A stretch of 64,000 nt of DNA from the NCBI GenBank assembly GCA_949316235.1, contig OX438744.1, forward strand, positions 4,097,710-4,161,709, given 5' to 3'. The notes below the pieces were generated by a model. The model saw only the letters and a program-made list of their open reading frames with translations, made no database searches and was not told the origin of the DNA. Position 1 is the first letter of the stretch. Each line of letters starts with the position of its first letter. The DNA comes from Oegoconia quadripuncta (lineage: Eukaryota; Arthropoda; Insecta; Lepidoptera; Autostichidae). Positions 38,101-47,018 of this stretch are shown piece after piece. A program made the translations under genes and the position numbers.

Positions 38101-41100
38101 TAGATGCATTGTCACCTTGAAGACTAAGAAGGATATCTCTTAAGGCTTACAGGTTTATTAGCTCTCATATCCTTCAAATTCTGGAAATGCTGTCATTCAC
38201 TTTTCACCAAGCGAGCTACCATTTCGTTTGTCATACCATGGCATAAATAATTCTTTTAGATGTTTTTGTCATCGACTAAGAAGATGATGTAGCGGAGCTA
38301 TGTAGCTGAAAGAATCGCATTACCCCGTCTCTTATCCTTCACACATTAGAACACAACAATTCGGGATGCTTGGCAGCAGAAACAGATATTGCTATGGATA
38401 GTCAAGGAATAAGGTGTTTGCTTTGGCTCAAACATCACAGTATCACTAGTTGGCAATAATTTCCACCTAGACTAACCTCAAGTATATCACAAAGGTCCAA
38501 CACTCCAGTAGAAGCCCTGAACGTTCTTTGCACCACCTGGTCTTTATATCGACAGATGAGCTGATCTACTGTCCGTATGGCTGCATGCTGAAGAGCCAGG
38601 TATTTGCTTTGCATCAGAGCTAACACTGACGGCCAACTGAATTGTGGATTTTTCGTCACCTCCGATGAGCTAACGGGATCGTCAAGGAGATTGCTTAATG
38701 TCTGCAAATTTCGGACGAAAGGTAAAGTTGAAAGGCAGCCGGATCAGTAAACTTAGTAGGTAAGTACGTGGTCAGTTAACACAGGAAGACGTGGATACCC
38801 AACAGTGACTGAACTACTTTATACAGTTAGAAAGTTCGTCAGATCATCGTAACGCTTTCACGCAGGATACAGTTCGACAAACTATTACAGTATCTTTATG
38901 GCTTTCAAATAGAAGGGGGAATAATTTTCGAGTCTTTGAGCTATTCTGCAATATTGACGACCTTTTTAGTGTAGTTAGGTACTCTGAGCACCACGCGTTC
39001 AGAACACGCAGGTTCGTTTCCCGCCGAGGGTATATATTTGTATGATGAATACGAACATGTGCACCCGAATTATGGATGTTTACATTTATATTAAGTATAA
39101 CTTAGTTATTTACAAAAAAAAATAGGTATTCGTATAGTTTATCAACATCTGGCATCCATAATTCATGCCTAATTGCTTAGTGTGATACTAGATGGCGCTA
39201 TGTGTACATCGAAGAATATTTTATTTATAACTGTAGTTTCAACAGCGGCTAAGTCGATTTTTCTTCCACTTTGCAAATCGGTGGTAGGCTTGATTGAACC
39301 CTCCAAATCAATAAAACTTGAATCAGAAGACCCTGCATTCATTAAATTTTTTGGTCATGACAAAAATCTTTAGTAAGCAAAACCAGGTACATCGATCAAT
39401 TCAAGGATTCTATTACGTAATACCATCGATATCGTCAACGATTACGTTCTGACTCGTGATTGGTTGGCCCATTGGTCGCTCGGCAATTTGACGGTTTCTC
39501 ATTGGTCAACGTTATCGATGACGATACCCAAGAAGCTACGTGATTTAGGGGCAGAAATTAAAAAGTACAAGACCTGTAAACAATTCTTTTGGACATCAGG
39601 GTCGAGGCTATTCTTCATCCTCGAGAACAAACTGTTCAGGATATTGGCTGAAATCAGCTGCTCACATCCAAGCGGCTCTCTCGTCAGTTCTGCTAGAACT
39701 AGTGATGCAAATTCTAACACAAACACATCTTCCATCTAAAAGAAAATTACAGAAATTGTAACCGATGTTGAAACTATTAGACAGTCCATCCTAGTTGTTT
39801 TCAGTTATAGACAGTCATTAACCAATCAAGTAAGGTGTGAGCCAAACCCATGCATAGAGAAGATTGGAATCTACAGTGGGGACATGATGTGTAAAATGAC
39901 GACCAGCGCTATGCTTAATTTGATCTCAATCACACCTGAAGTTAAGTGAAGATGAGGTCGAAGGTTGAAGTGCGCTTACCCAGAACTCCGACTTATTTGA
40001 AACGACTGCGGCTATCTTATATCAAATAGCAAGCACACCAGAATGCTATCACAACTTTGCTGCTGGCGTCAGCCTTAAATAAGACGATTTTATCAAATCA
40101 GGCGGACATTTAAAAATAAGAATAGTTTATTATGAACGCCACAATACGATACAAAAACAAAGAAGTAGTAAAATATAGATAAAATAGAAATACAGTTATG
40201 AAGAAGATCCCGACAATGCTGTCACGTGTTGCGGCGTGCACAAATGGGTTAGCACTCAGCTCATGCTAATACCTAGCACCAACCAAACCGAGTACCAAAT
40301 TGTCAAATTCGCAGCCTAACTTTAGCAAACCTTAAGTTTTTATACCACATAGGCGGTTTAGAAAATCAATGAAAGTTTACCTTGGCCAACATAAACGCGA
40401 TCTTCCTCAAATTTTGCGAATTTTCCAACACCTGCTCAGGACCACGGGGTAGCTGGCACAGCTGCGCGAGCGCCTTTAGCGCAAACCGTTTTATGTTCAA
40501 TTCTGGATGCTCCACGTGGGGTATAATAAACCTGATAGCGTCAAGGTCGTACAAGACGTAACGGTTCGCCATATCTTGCGCTGAGAACTTCGTTATCGCT
40601 CTGAGAGTCTGGCACAAAATTGCGTATGTTTAGACTATTACATCAATAGATTGGGACCTCGAGTTAGCATCTTTTCAATTATGCACATAATTTATTTAGT
40701 TTCTATAATATGTTATTTATCGAAACGTATGTGTATACTTTATGATAAAATAAAGAATTTTTAAATAAACACTACTTATAATACAGGGCGACATTTTAAT
40801 CGTGTAATTCCTGTTGACTCCACTCCTCATTGCGAACAACTTTCCACTAGGAGCCATGCCGAGTTCAGTTGAAAATTCTTGGACTTCCATACTAAAAGAG
40901 GTTTCAGAATGATTTAATTTTTTTAATCGAATTCCACTATATTGCCTTAGAGCAGTGTTTCCCAAACTTCTCGGGACCGAGACCCATCTACAAGAAAGTT
41001 TAAAGTTCGCGGCCCACCTTGTATCATGAAGACAAAAAAGCAGCGGTATGTTGCTGCCGCAGCATTTACGCGTTTATTCTTATTGTAAGTTCACCACCAT

Positions 41101-42937
41101 ACCATCATCATCAGCCTACTGACGTTCACTGCTGGACAACGACGACGAACGAACGAGTAAAATGAAAATTGAACGAGTACGACAATCGTCCTATAGTTTC
41201 AGGACCCATCTAAAATCTACCCGCGACCCACCAGTGGGTCGCGACCCACACTTTGGGAAATACTGCCTTAGAGAAAGTTGTTCCGTTATCATCAGGCCCG
41301 TATTTATAAACCAATCTCAATACAAGTCTTGAGGCTGTATCACCCGAGATGGAAGAAGACATTAGAAGTTGACGCTATCTCAAGCTCCGTGATAATTTAT
41401 AAAACAATCTTGAGGTTTACTCAGCTGAGATCACTTCTCAAGTATACGCCTCAGCGGCGAATGAATGATAGTCTTGATTTTTGTTTATTAATATGCGCAC
41501 CTCTCAAGTGAGTCCACTGCTTGAGTGTGCACGTGCTTGTCAGGTCTCAAGTTAGGTTTATTAATCAACATGTTTACTTGAGACCGATCGCAAGACTGTT
41601 CTCCAACTTGAGAATGGTTTATCAATACGGGCCCTAGAGTGGCGTCACCAAATTCAAATTCACTTCGTATCTAAAATCGGAAGTAACTCTAGTCTGTTTG
41701 TTACCTTTACCTGGGACCTTGAGGAAAAAATAGACTTTTATCCTAAAAAACCGAGCGGGCGAAGCCGCGGACGGGCCTATTTATCTCATCATCATATCAG
41801 CCACAACTAGGACATCCACTGATGAACATAGGCCTCCCTTTGGAAATCCAAATTTCCAGAGCGACCGGTCGGAAACCACCTGCATCCAGCGACCCCTTCA
41901 AAATTTAGCTGGTTCCGGTGGACCCCCTGCAGCTACATTTCTACCATATTCCCAAAACTCGACAAAAAATGTGAAGATTAGATCTATGGAAATTTGCGTT
42001 GCGTCTGAGTTCCAACCACGAATTAATATTCTAGTTTTTACAAGTAACAGTCGCTGAGCTTCCGAAAATATTATCTGTCTACATTGATAGGTGAAACCAA
42101 GATAACATTTAAATTCTTCGCTATCTTTCGATATATCTGCTTTCGCAGATAAATATGCGAATTGTGGACCCCCATTTTGTGACGCCCATGTAGATCCCCG
42201 TCGAGTCTCCCGGCCTTTACCACTTTGAGAACTAATGGTCTACCTACATTTTAAGTGGACTAGCTCATGTGGCTAATAGCTATTTAGTTATGGCTAATAG
42301 ATACAACTCTCATCACCTACATGATATGGTATAACGTTGGACTACAGTGCAATTGACTTTAGCTGTATGTAGCCCTTAGTACCAAGGCCGAGGGTTATAA
42401 ATAAATAATAAATAAAAAGATATTTTGTTTATCCACTTAAAAAAATTTACTACATGATCATTAATTATAGTAAAATTCACTAACGTAGTGGTCAAATAGG
42501 TTGGAGCCTCAGCAAAATAGCTGTTTTTCAGTCTCCACCTCGTGCATTCGCTGATAACAGAACGCATAACACGTCAGAAGTTGTTGCACACTACAATACC
42601 ATTAGCTACAAGCTACAAGCAAGCAAGCATTATGTGACCAAAATTTTGGAGAGAAATTTTTTTTAAAATAATGTTGGTTGTTCTTTGGGTTTATGCTCAC
42701 ATTAATAAGTCAATAAGCACCTCAGTTCATAAAATAATTTACGCGTAAACCCCAAGAAGAAGAAAAGTCATGACGACTCTGAGAAGGAATCACCTGGCAT
42801 AATATTTCTGGTTCCTTGGATTCCAACAGCAATATTGCAGTATGTGCAGTCTCTGGAGTTATGTTATAAGGATGGAAGGTAAGGTCCTTCTTATCCGCCG
42901 AACGGTTCTCACGGTCTTTTTGTAATGGTTTCGCCAT
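22449..42937 (-). CDS. ARMC3: ARMC3-like protein, complete, 17 exons, 895 residues
   Basis: Exons on the - strand, 5' to 3': 42937-42794, 40608-40381, 39735-39511, 38701-38477, 37081-36881, 36352-36193, 34805-34656, 32982-32855, 31609-31508, 29932-29811, 29372-29243, 28383-28230, 26754-26634, 25844-25794, 24034-23887, 23190-23020, 22676-22449. All phases agree and the sum (2688 nt) is a multiple of three. The length is close to vertebrate ARMC3 (roughly 870). The first two thirds are armadillo-type helical repeats (EFASLVLAELTREPLGCEQL, FALKALAQLCQLP, VLTKMSFTANGRDALFDTG). The last exons encode an EDR1-like domain (LERAMLYKVLADRLGLPC, NYVVDLMGRPGRML). ARMC3 is a cilium- and sperm-flagellum-associated protein in animals (family knowledge). 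Start: ATG at 42937 in context AGCAATGG is the first ATG of its frame. The donors after exons 3 and 13 are weak, so those borders are less sure. Confidence 0.9.
23887..24034 (-). CDS. ARMC3: ARMC3-like exon 15
   Basis: Encodes YREKCEEVSTSLKQKASLLG, EFVAEQMCGLSQERDC and SVDLHVSDLM. The first base completes an Arg codon from exon 14. Donor GTAAGG. Confidence 0.85.
24190..24325 (+). repeat. SINE fragment interrupted by fold-back element
   Basis: GGGTGCGAGTTCGAATCTCG is box B-like. GAATACGAACATCAATCATGG then runs into the FB2 insertion. The body resumes after 24885 (ATGTTTATCCGATTTCTAGT). Confidence 0.5.
24326..24881. mobile_element. Fold-back DNA transposon FB2 (556 bp), relative of FB1
   Basis: Ends CAGTGTGGAAAGATAA and its complement, flanked by TATA on both sides. 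Inverted arms share with FB1 the GCATTC..AGATTTTCTAAAA block, a Ser/Arg-type box B-like CTCGAGTCCCGAGC motif and a poly-A/T with ACTCCCTATTTTATTATACT. It lies in an ARMC3 intron inside a SINE. Confidence 0.7.
25080..25390. repeat. Dispersed repeat with tRNA-like 3' part
   Basis: AATGAGGGAGTATGGCCCAT, GTCCACCACGCTGG and TTTTCCTTCACCG precede GCCTGGGAATCGAACACGGA..GAGCCACAGACC, which looks like a tRNA-derived head in reverse. Pieces of the first part recur at 4912-4990, 23770-23830, 28535-28640 and 31785-31985. Confidence 0.5.
25794..28383 (-). CDS. ARMC3: ARMC3-like exons 12-14
   Basis: Exons 28383-28230, 26754-26634 and a 51-bp exon 25844-25794. They encode EGFYVMKHLGDSFPTMSEIM.., FPPVPDDVNLRSYLLRLKIW.. 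and SKSLHYFEIEDAHYEV. The donor after LKIWFGDP is taken as GTTAGT because only it keeps the frame into the 51-bp exon. Confidence 0.75.
26428..26575 (-). repeat. Interspersed repeat beside ARMC3 exon 13
   Basis: Poly-T then GACGCGGGGAAACGCC, GGGGGACGGCGAGACGG and CCCACTAAAACCCCGTGGCG. It is a known lepidopteran repeat type by appearance and sits about 60 bp downstream of the exon 13 donor. It makes the open frame of exon 13 look longer than the exon. Confidence 0.5.
26822..27058 (-). repeat. SINE family C, full-length
   Basis: Read on the - strand: head GACGACCGATTGGTGTAGTG, box B GTGTTCGAATCCCGCGACGG, body GTGTGATGAATATGAACATT and tail GGACTAGATGATTGG followed by ATATTTATTTATT. This is the best-preserved copy. 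Confidence 0.8.
27114..27385 (+). repeat. SINE family A copy
   Basis: Head GACGACCTGTTTGGTGTAGT, box B GGTTCAAATCCCGCTAGGGG and the family tail. It stands head to head with the SINE C copy just upstream. Confidence 0.8.
27802..28108. mobile_element. hAT-type MITE (307 bp)
   Basis: Ends CAATGGTGGGCAAACTGAGG and TTGCCCACCACTG form inverted termini. GTCTAGCT flanks both sides (27794-27801, 28109-28116), an 8-bp duplication. The GGCCCGC blocks near the ends are typical of hAT ends of this type. It is inserted in another dispersed repeat (GGCACCG..GGCGCCGTG..). Confidence 0.85.
29243..29372 (-). CDS. ARMC3: ARMC3-like exon 11 with GC donor
   Basis: Encodes MVENKLARYVVGAWEPALEA to GRLELTDFTQ. The 3' border reads CACAG|GCAAGG, a GC-AG intron, and no GT donor fits. 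The next exon begins EGFYVMKHLG. A SINE head begins 25 nt upstream of its acceptor. Confidence 0.87.
29398..29657 (+). repeat. SINE family A copy next to ARMC3 exon 11
   Basis: Head GACGACTTGTTTGGC (part of box A lost), box B GGTTCGAATCCCGCTAGGGG and the family tail. It is antisense to the ARMC3 gene; its head begins 25 nt from the exon 11 acceptor. Confidence 0.78.
29811..32982 (-). CDS. ARMC3: ARMC3-like exons 8-10
   Basis: Exons 32982-32855, 31609-31508 and 29932-29811 encode KDNPIEAQRLAVQCYINLEN, RIDVSLKIMTCTVLTGLMVE and VIAANLQIEHVGLRTALCTV, further helical repeats. All junctions are in phase. Confidence 0.88.
30871..31410. mobile_element. MITE with 28-bp TIR (540 bp)
   Basis: AAGGTCTAACAAAATTAACC starts the left end and the exact complement ends at 31410. 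Both sides are flanked by ATAT. The interior includes a short GC-rich core (GGCGGGGCACAGGGCGC.., GCGGCGGCGCCGGGGC). It lies in the intron between exons 9 and 10 of the ARMC3-like gene, with its right end about 97 bp from the exon 9 border. Confidence 0.8.
31697..31795 (-). repeat. SINE family C tail fragment
   Basis: AATATTTCGGACACTTACAC, CAATCATCTAGTCCCAAAC and ACTAGATAACGTATAAACAG match the tail of the copy at 26822-27058. The head is missing. Confidence 0.6.
32169..32308. repeat. Fold-back MITE with CCCGTATTAATAAA ends
   Basis: CGTATTAATAAACCGTTCTC and its near complement at the right end, with CTCAAGATTG/CAATCTCAAG inner inverted blocks. Same family as 1709-1853 and 41295-41633. Confidence 0.55.
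32643..32815 (+). repeat. SINE family B with central deletion
   Basis: The head CCGCCTCCGTGGCTCAATGT through GGTTTGGTTGGTGG joins directly to the 3' end (TGTGATTGAGCTCAAGTAC, CCCGTCGTGCAT) and an A run. Confidence 0.75.
33053..33450 (+). repeat. SINE family B, diverged, with an internal insertion
   Basis: CGCCTTCCTGGCTCAACGTA through CTTAACATCAG, then about 85 bp of foreign sequence (GCATGACAGGCGCGGGAAAT..CGCTTGGACGAAATATAT), then the SINE tail CAGGTGTGATTGAGGTCAAG. The insert resembles 13605-13700 in reverse orientation. Confidence 0.65.
34447..34615 (-). repeat. SINE family B, 3' part
   Basis: ACCTGATGTTAAGTGAAGAT through CCACCATCTTATC-type sequence in reverse. It lies about 40 bp from the exon 7 donor side of the ARMC3-like gene. 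Confidence 0.7.
34656..37081 (-). CDS. ARMC3: ARMC3-like exons 5-7, armadillo repeats
   Basis: Exons 37081-36881, 36352-36193 and 34805-34656. Junction residues (GRD|ALFDTG, EALCG|ILSDD) read through cleanly. Exon 6 ends with GTAAGT and exon 7 with a GTGTAAGT context. Confidence 0.87.
35714..36165 (+). pseudogene. LINE ORF2 3' end, + copy
   Basis: The frame NTRYKNKLAVHSSRLHKVT, stop, SFKRQCIVRFYNKVPVDIQN.. to YKISDYLDDKNAWT and a stop near 35933, then a 3' UTR ending TTTTTGATTTTGAG. It is the same family as the - strand copy at 20751-21300 and has one in-frame stop. It lies in an ARMC3 intron. Confidence 0.7.
36623..36838 (+). repeat. SINE family B, 3' truncated
   Basis: CCGCCTCCGTGGCTCAATAT to GTTGTCAGAGATAAGAT, then it stops abruptly. 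It lies about 42 bp downstream of the donor of ARMC3 exon 5, antisense to the gene. Confidence 0.78.
37380..37400. repeat. (TATC)n microsatellite
   Basis: TATCTATCTATCTATCTA in an ARMC3 intron. Confidence 0.8.
37591..37865 (+). repeat. SINE family A copy
   Basis: GGTGTAGTGGTTAGAAACTC, GGTTCGAATCCAGCAAGGCG and the family tail GATGGCGCTGTGTGTATGTC. The first head bases are altered. Confidence 0.75.
38477..40608 (-). CDS. ARMC3: ARMC3-like exons 2-4, armadillo repeats
   Basis: Exons 40608-40381, 39735-39511 and 38701-38477, all in phase 0. Repeat-like helices include IRFIIPHVEHPELNIKRFAL, VFVLEFASLVLAEL and QSKYLALQHAAIRTVDQLI. Exon 3 seems to end at a GTTGAC donor; an in-frame alternative is not excluded. 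Confidence 0.82.
38956..39229 (+). repeat. SINE family A, diverged copy
   Basis: GACGACCTTTTTAGTGTAGT, box B-like GGTTCGTTTCCCGCC and the tail CTAGATGGCGCTATGTGTAC. The anticodon-arm part is strongly changed. Confidence 0.65.
39918..40310 (-). repeat. SINE family B, degenerate and split
   Basis: TTGATCTCAATCACACCTGA, AGATGAGGTCGAAGGTTGAA and, after an insertion, CACCAACCAAACCGAGTAC. Old copy. Confidence 0.6.
40953..41265. mobile_element. hAT-type MITE (313 bp)
   Basis: Starts CAGTGTTTCCCAAACTTCTC and ends CACTTTGGGAAATACTG, classic hAT ends. CCTTAGAG flanks both sides (40945-40952 and 41266-41273). The interior is non-coding (CGCGGCCCACC.., GTGGGTCGCGACCC). Confidence 0.87.
41295..41633. 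mobile_element. MITE with GGCCCGTATT termini (339 bp)
   Basis: GGCCCGTATTTATAAACC at the left and GGTTTATCAATACGGGCC at the right are inverted. CTCAAG/CTTGAG motifs recur throughout. A clear target duplication is not seen. Confidence 0.65.
42794..42937 (-). CDS. ARMC3: ARMC3-like exon 1, start codon
   Basis: Encodes MAKPLQKDRENRS.. then the first helical stretch ETAHTAILLLESKEPEILCQ and a GTGATT donor. The frame continues upstream without another ATG. Confidence 0.85.
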
Positions 42938-44872
42938 TGCTATTGAAAATATTTGTTGTTTGTTTAGTTTGTTTAGTGTTGAAAATATTTGCAAATCTTT
43001 TAAGAAAAGCTTACTTGTCAACTTGTCGACAACATGTCATACCTACAAATAATGGAATCCATATGTCATGCATACTAACGAGATTGCATTGCTGATAATT
43101 GAACCCCAAAAAATGTGCAAAGCAACCGATTTTTCAGTTTCCACTCTTTATCTTCAGAGTGCATCATCAGATCTACAAATTATTGATAAAGTAGGGCGAG
43201 TCCGGGAGAATTGAACCCCCTTTTACTTCAACAAGCATAAAATAAAAACTATGATTTGAAACTTGACAACAGAAAATAACGGATACAAAGCATTAGTAAA
43301 TAGGTATATTTTTTAATGTCAAAGTTTCCGCTCATCCATTGACATACACGTAATTTCTTTTTTTAATCGATATGTGACTCTAATCTGCCCGATGCATGGG
43401 AGAGTTGATCATAGTAGTAGGGACATTTGACCATATCTGTTTGTATAGGGAAAAGAATGCCATTACATGAGACACACACTTTGTAAATCAACAGCAATTA
43501 TACTGCAATTTAGTACATGTTACACCTTTCTTGAGTAATTGTAAAAATCTCAGAAGCTTTACACGAACTACCCTTTTCGTCAAACACCTGGGGGCCTACA
43601 ACGATCATTTTAAAAACCATCACAAGAGACTAACTTTTTTAAGATTGTAAAATTTGACGTTTGAGCAATATTACTAGCTGTCAAACGACCGTTAACAACG
43701 ATGATGGTACGAATTGAGCGAATGATTCAGCGGTGACGTCACAAAACTGCTTAACAAAACAATATTATAATAAGCTTGTTTTAAGGCGGTCGGGGTACGA
43801 ATTTCCAAAGTAATATTACTGTAATATTGCTATAAGAGGTGATTGTAGGCCCCCTGTAGTTTTATGTATTGCCGTAAAGTAGTACTGTCGATCCCAAATT
43901 TTACCGTTATTTTACGAAGTCTTTTTTGCGGGTAGAGCCTGCTTTTTGTATTGCAACGGCTTGACTTCAGTACCCGAAGACAAATAAAGACATTTTTATC
44001 TTTCTGTCAGGTACAGCTGAGGGATATATGAACCACTGATCATGTGTCCCTTGTTGTTCTTCACTTCATCACGTTTTTGTAGAAGGACCAAAACATGCTA
44101 GATTCTTAAAACTCCTTTAATATAATAATTATACTAATAAGAAAGTTAAATATTTGTCGCAGTGGCGTAAAAATACAAAAATTCTTTATTTTTCACTTAA
44201 GATTACCAAAAACTTGTTCATTCTGCTCACTGTCGAATCTGCGCAATGGCCGCCAATATGGCGCCACATTTGTGACCACCAACGAGCAAGGATGCAGCGA
44301 CCTGTCAGCGAACCCGATTGTGCAAAATTTAAAATGATTTATGTTATGTGGAGCATCTCTCCCACCTGATCAAGTCTCCCGGACTCCCCCTACACTTCAT
44401 TGCACAAAAATTTAAGAATACACTTCATAATAGAATAACAATAGCGTCAAAATTGTAGAACCAGGCGGTATGTACCTACATACATACATAACGTCACAAC
44501 CGTTATCCCAAATGGGGTGGTCAGAGATATCCCAAACAATAATGTTTGGGTGTTTCAAACATTAAAAGTTTAATGATTGAAACAACATCCACGGTTCACC
44601 TTATGAAAAATACAGAAATGGACACGTGACCGGGGGTTAGCCCATCGCCGTTGAAACATGCAAAACTGTAGATATCTTTTGCTGGAAACTCGCTTAGTCG
44701 CCTTTTACGACACCCACGGGAAGAGATGGGTGATCTTATCGTTATTAAGCGATTCTACCAGACAATCTTTACCTAAAACAATCATCAAGATCGGTTAACA
44801 ATTGACGAAAATATGGGTGAATAGACGAACATAGAATCAATTTTTTGAAATTTACTTTTACGATTGTGAGGA
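42938..44872. other. Upstream region of the ARMC3-like gene
   Basis: The promoter of the - strand ARMC3-like gene should begin here. I see no TATA box or initiator that I would defend. A repeat D copy lies at 44493-44720 (GTTATCCCAAATGGGGTGGT, GTCGCCTTTTACGACACCCA). Short frames show no family motif. Confidence 0.4.
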
Positions 44873-45046
44873 TTTTTTTTTTTTTTTTTTTTTTTATTGC
44901 ACGACGGGTTCGTACTTGATCTCAATCACACCTGATGTTAAGTGAAGATGAGGTCGAAGGTGGAAGCGTACTAACCCGGAAACCCCAACACATTTGGGAG
45001 ACTGGCTATCTTATCTCTGACAACCGGAACACAACAATGCTATTAA
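44873..45046 (-). repeat. SINE family B, 3' half, split by the EnSpm element
   Basis: A poly-T run, GCACGACGGGTTCGTACTTG and AGATGAGGTCGAAGGTGGAA through ACAATGCTATTAA. The sequence stops at the transposon end and resumes at 62409 with AACATTGCTGCTTGG, exactly the next bases of the intact copy at 9515. Confidence 0.92.
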
Positions 45047-45061
45047 CCCAGGTAGCACATC

Positions 45062-45310
45062 GACGTCATTACGACGGCCATTATCCGTCCTTCACGACGT
45101 AACTGACGTCATTTTTCGACGTCACACATCCCCTTCAGGTGACGTCAATTTGTCACAGCCTCACGACGTCACCTTCGACGTCCTTTTAACGTCGATTTAG
45201 TACCAATATCGAACGTATCGGTAAGGTACCTACTGACGTCATAATCACGTAACCACGACGTGAGCATAAGACGTCACCCACTGACGTCAGAATTATGCCT
45301 TAACGACGTC
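45062..45310. repeat. Left subterminal GACGTC array
   Basis: Ten exact GACGTC hexamers in 249 bp, several extended to TGACGTCA, plus GACGT variants. Such dense subterminal motifs are binding sites for transposon proteins in plant CACTA elements (family knowledge). Confidence 0.85.
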
Positions 45311-45360
45311 AATAGCTTGTAGCAATATTAGACGTAGGTACCGACGCCTGTATTGATAGG

Positions 45361-45442
45361 TATAACCAAGAGGTATACGAACTATATCTGGGTATATATG
45401 GGTGAATATACCCAGACATAATTAGTATACCTCTTGGTTATA
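45361..45442. repeat. Hairpin near left end of the EnSpm element
   Basis: TATAACCAAGAGGTATAC and its perfect 18-bp complement at 45425-45442. Inside, CTGGGTATAT is matched by ATATACCCAG, so the arms nearly close. Confidence 0.8.
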
Positions 45443-45614
45443 TAGAATATACGTAGGTATAGCATCGTGGCTAGTACCTAGGGAGGGGTATTCGACCCCC
45501 GCGGGGTAAATGGGTATACTGAAATAAAATGCGAGAAGTAATTTTATTACTTACCAATTTATTAAAAAAAGTGTGTCATTTTATATAAATATATTAATAA
45601 TTTCTTAATTTTGA

Positions 45615-45778
45615 TTGATCTCAGAACCTTACGCCTAAGTTGCTGGCGACTTGGTAAGTATCTCATTCTATAGTGACTCAAATGTGAAGAAGTCTTCAAT
45701 ATGCATCACATTTGAGACACTAAAGAATGAGATACTTACCCAGTCCACAGCAACTTCGGCGCAAGGTTCCGAGGTCAA
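45615..45778. repeat. Long hairpin (two 73-nt arms) near left end of the EnSpm element
   Basis: The left arm 45615-45687 includes GTAAGTATCTCATTCTATAG. The right arm 45706-45778 includes AAAGAATGAGATACTTAC. The arms pair over most of 73 nt around an 18-nt loop. Confidence 0.8.
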
Positions 45779-45992
45779 TAAATTACGGAATGAGAGGTTT
45801 CCGACTGCTAACTAACTCGACAGATGGCGCTACATTATAAATATATATCTAGATGTGTGTACTTCCTACGAAAATCAACAGAAAAAAACTAAATTGAGGC
45901 GACCAGCCTCGATTATTTAACTCCATCTATCAAGGAACTCATTGTTTTAAAATTAGCAGTCTGCCAACCCATTATTACAACCTATTATAACC

Positions 45993-45998
45993 TTTATT
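45993..45998 (-). terminator. Poly(A) signal of the transposase gene
   Basis: AATAAA on the - strand, 36 nt past the transposase stop at 46034-46036. Confidence 0.6.
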
Positions 45999-46033
45999 TA
46001 TTTAATTATAAAAAAACCCATTTTATTTTACGA

Positions 46034-47018
46034 TTAATCATGAAGCATTGGAATACTCAAAATATAGTCTTCGATAGGAATAACCACACATTTTGTTATT
46101 ATGTTATGGACCGACATGATTACCAAATGTGACAAATCTTTAACTACGTTTATATCAATCGCCATAGAATTGAATGGATACTTGAAATATGGTTGGTAAC
46201 TCATAAACACCTTCCCGTAAATATACAAAGAACTATTATGTTTAAGAATACTGTATATTTTAAATACTTTTTTACCCTTAATAACACAGTAACAATCAGC
46301 TTCTCTATTAGCTGCAATACACATAGTATATCGCTTGTATCTAAGTTTTTTATAACATTCATAATTAATATTATCTTCAGGAACTAGTCCAGAATGAAAA
46401 CGATCAAAAGTATCTGTGTCAGATAAAGTATCATATAACTTTGGGAATTCTATTTCATGTAATCTTTTTGCAATTTGCTGTAATGGTCTGTTGGGGGACC
46501 TAACAAGTTTCTTTAAAACATTCAAATAGTTTTCAAATGGAAATGCTGAATAATTGTCTAATGGACCAAATATACGTACATCATTACTGATATGACACAA
46601 CATATGAACATTATACACTAAAAATTGTGACCCGTACAATGATTTTGAATGTTTAATGAACATTAATAATAATTCGTGTGCAAAATCTATACCAATATTT
46701 TGTATATGAATATTTGAACAAAGAATAGTAATAGCAGAGTTAAGTAGTAAAAAATTTTTATAGATTGTTTGAGACACTATATTTTTTAAAGCGAATGGTC
46801 CAGTATATAACAAAAACATACGAAATTCGGTAGCTTTCCATCGTGCTAATTCAGACAAACTCCTTGGTTTTCTATTAAATTCAACTGGTATATATTTTGC
46901 ACAATAAAGAAGATTTTCAGATATTTCATTTACTAAACGGCTCTGTAAACGAACAGTTAAATCGCCACCAATCCATAAATTTAGCAGCTTACGCATTATA
47001 CCAAGACACACATTATGC
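46034..47018 (-). pseudogene. EnSpm transposase, C-terminal part (separated by gypsy)
   Basis: About 325 codons continue the frame of the N-terminal piece. Near the start is LARWKATEFRMFLLYTGP, the conserved glutamate block (third DDE acid, E62 of this piece). Later comes VHMLCHISNDVRIFGPLDNY and FPFENYLNVLKKLVR, which corresponds to the DUF4218-like C-terminal region of TNP2 transposases. It ends with TAA at 46034. The frame is open, but the retrotransposon at 47019 removes it from its N-terminus and start codon. Confidence 0.82.

Noticed and set aside
42130..42245. Further hAT-like end (TACCACTTTGAGAACTAATG)
   Set aside because: One end looks hAT-like but I found no matching second end or target duplication.
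45043..45060. piggyBac-type element (TTAA next to CCC ends)
   Set aside because: The right side has AACATTG, not TTAA, so the duplication is only AA, and the encoded transposase is TNP2-like.
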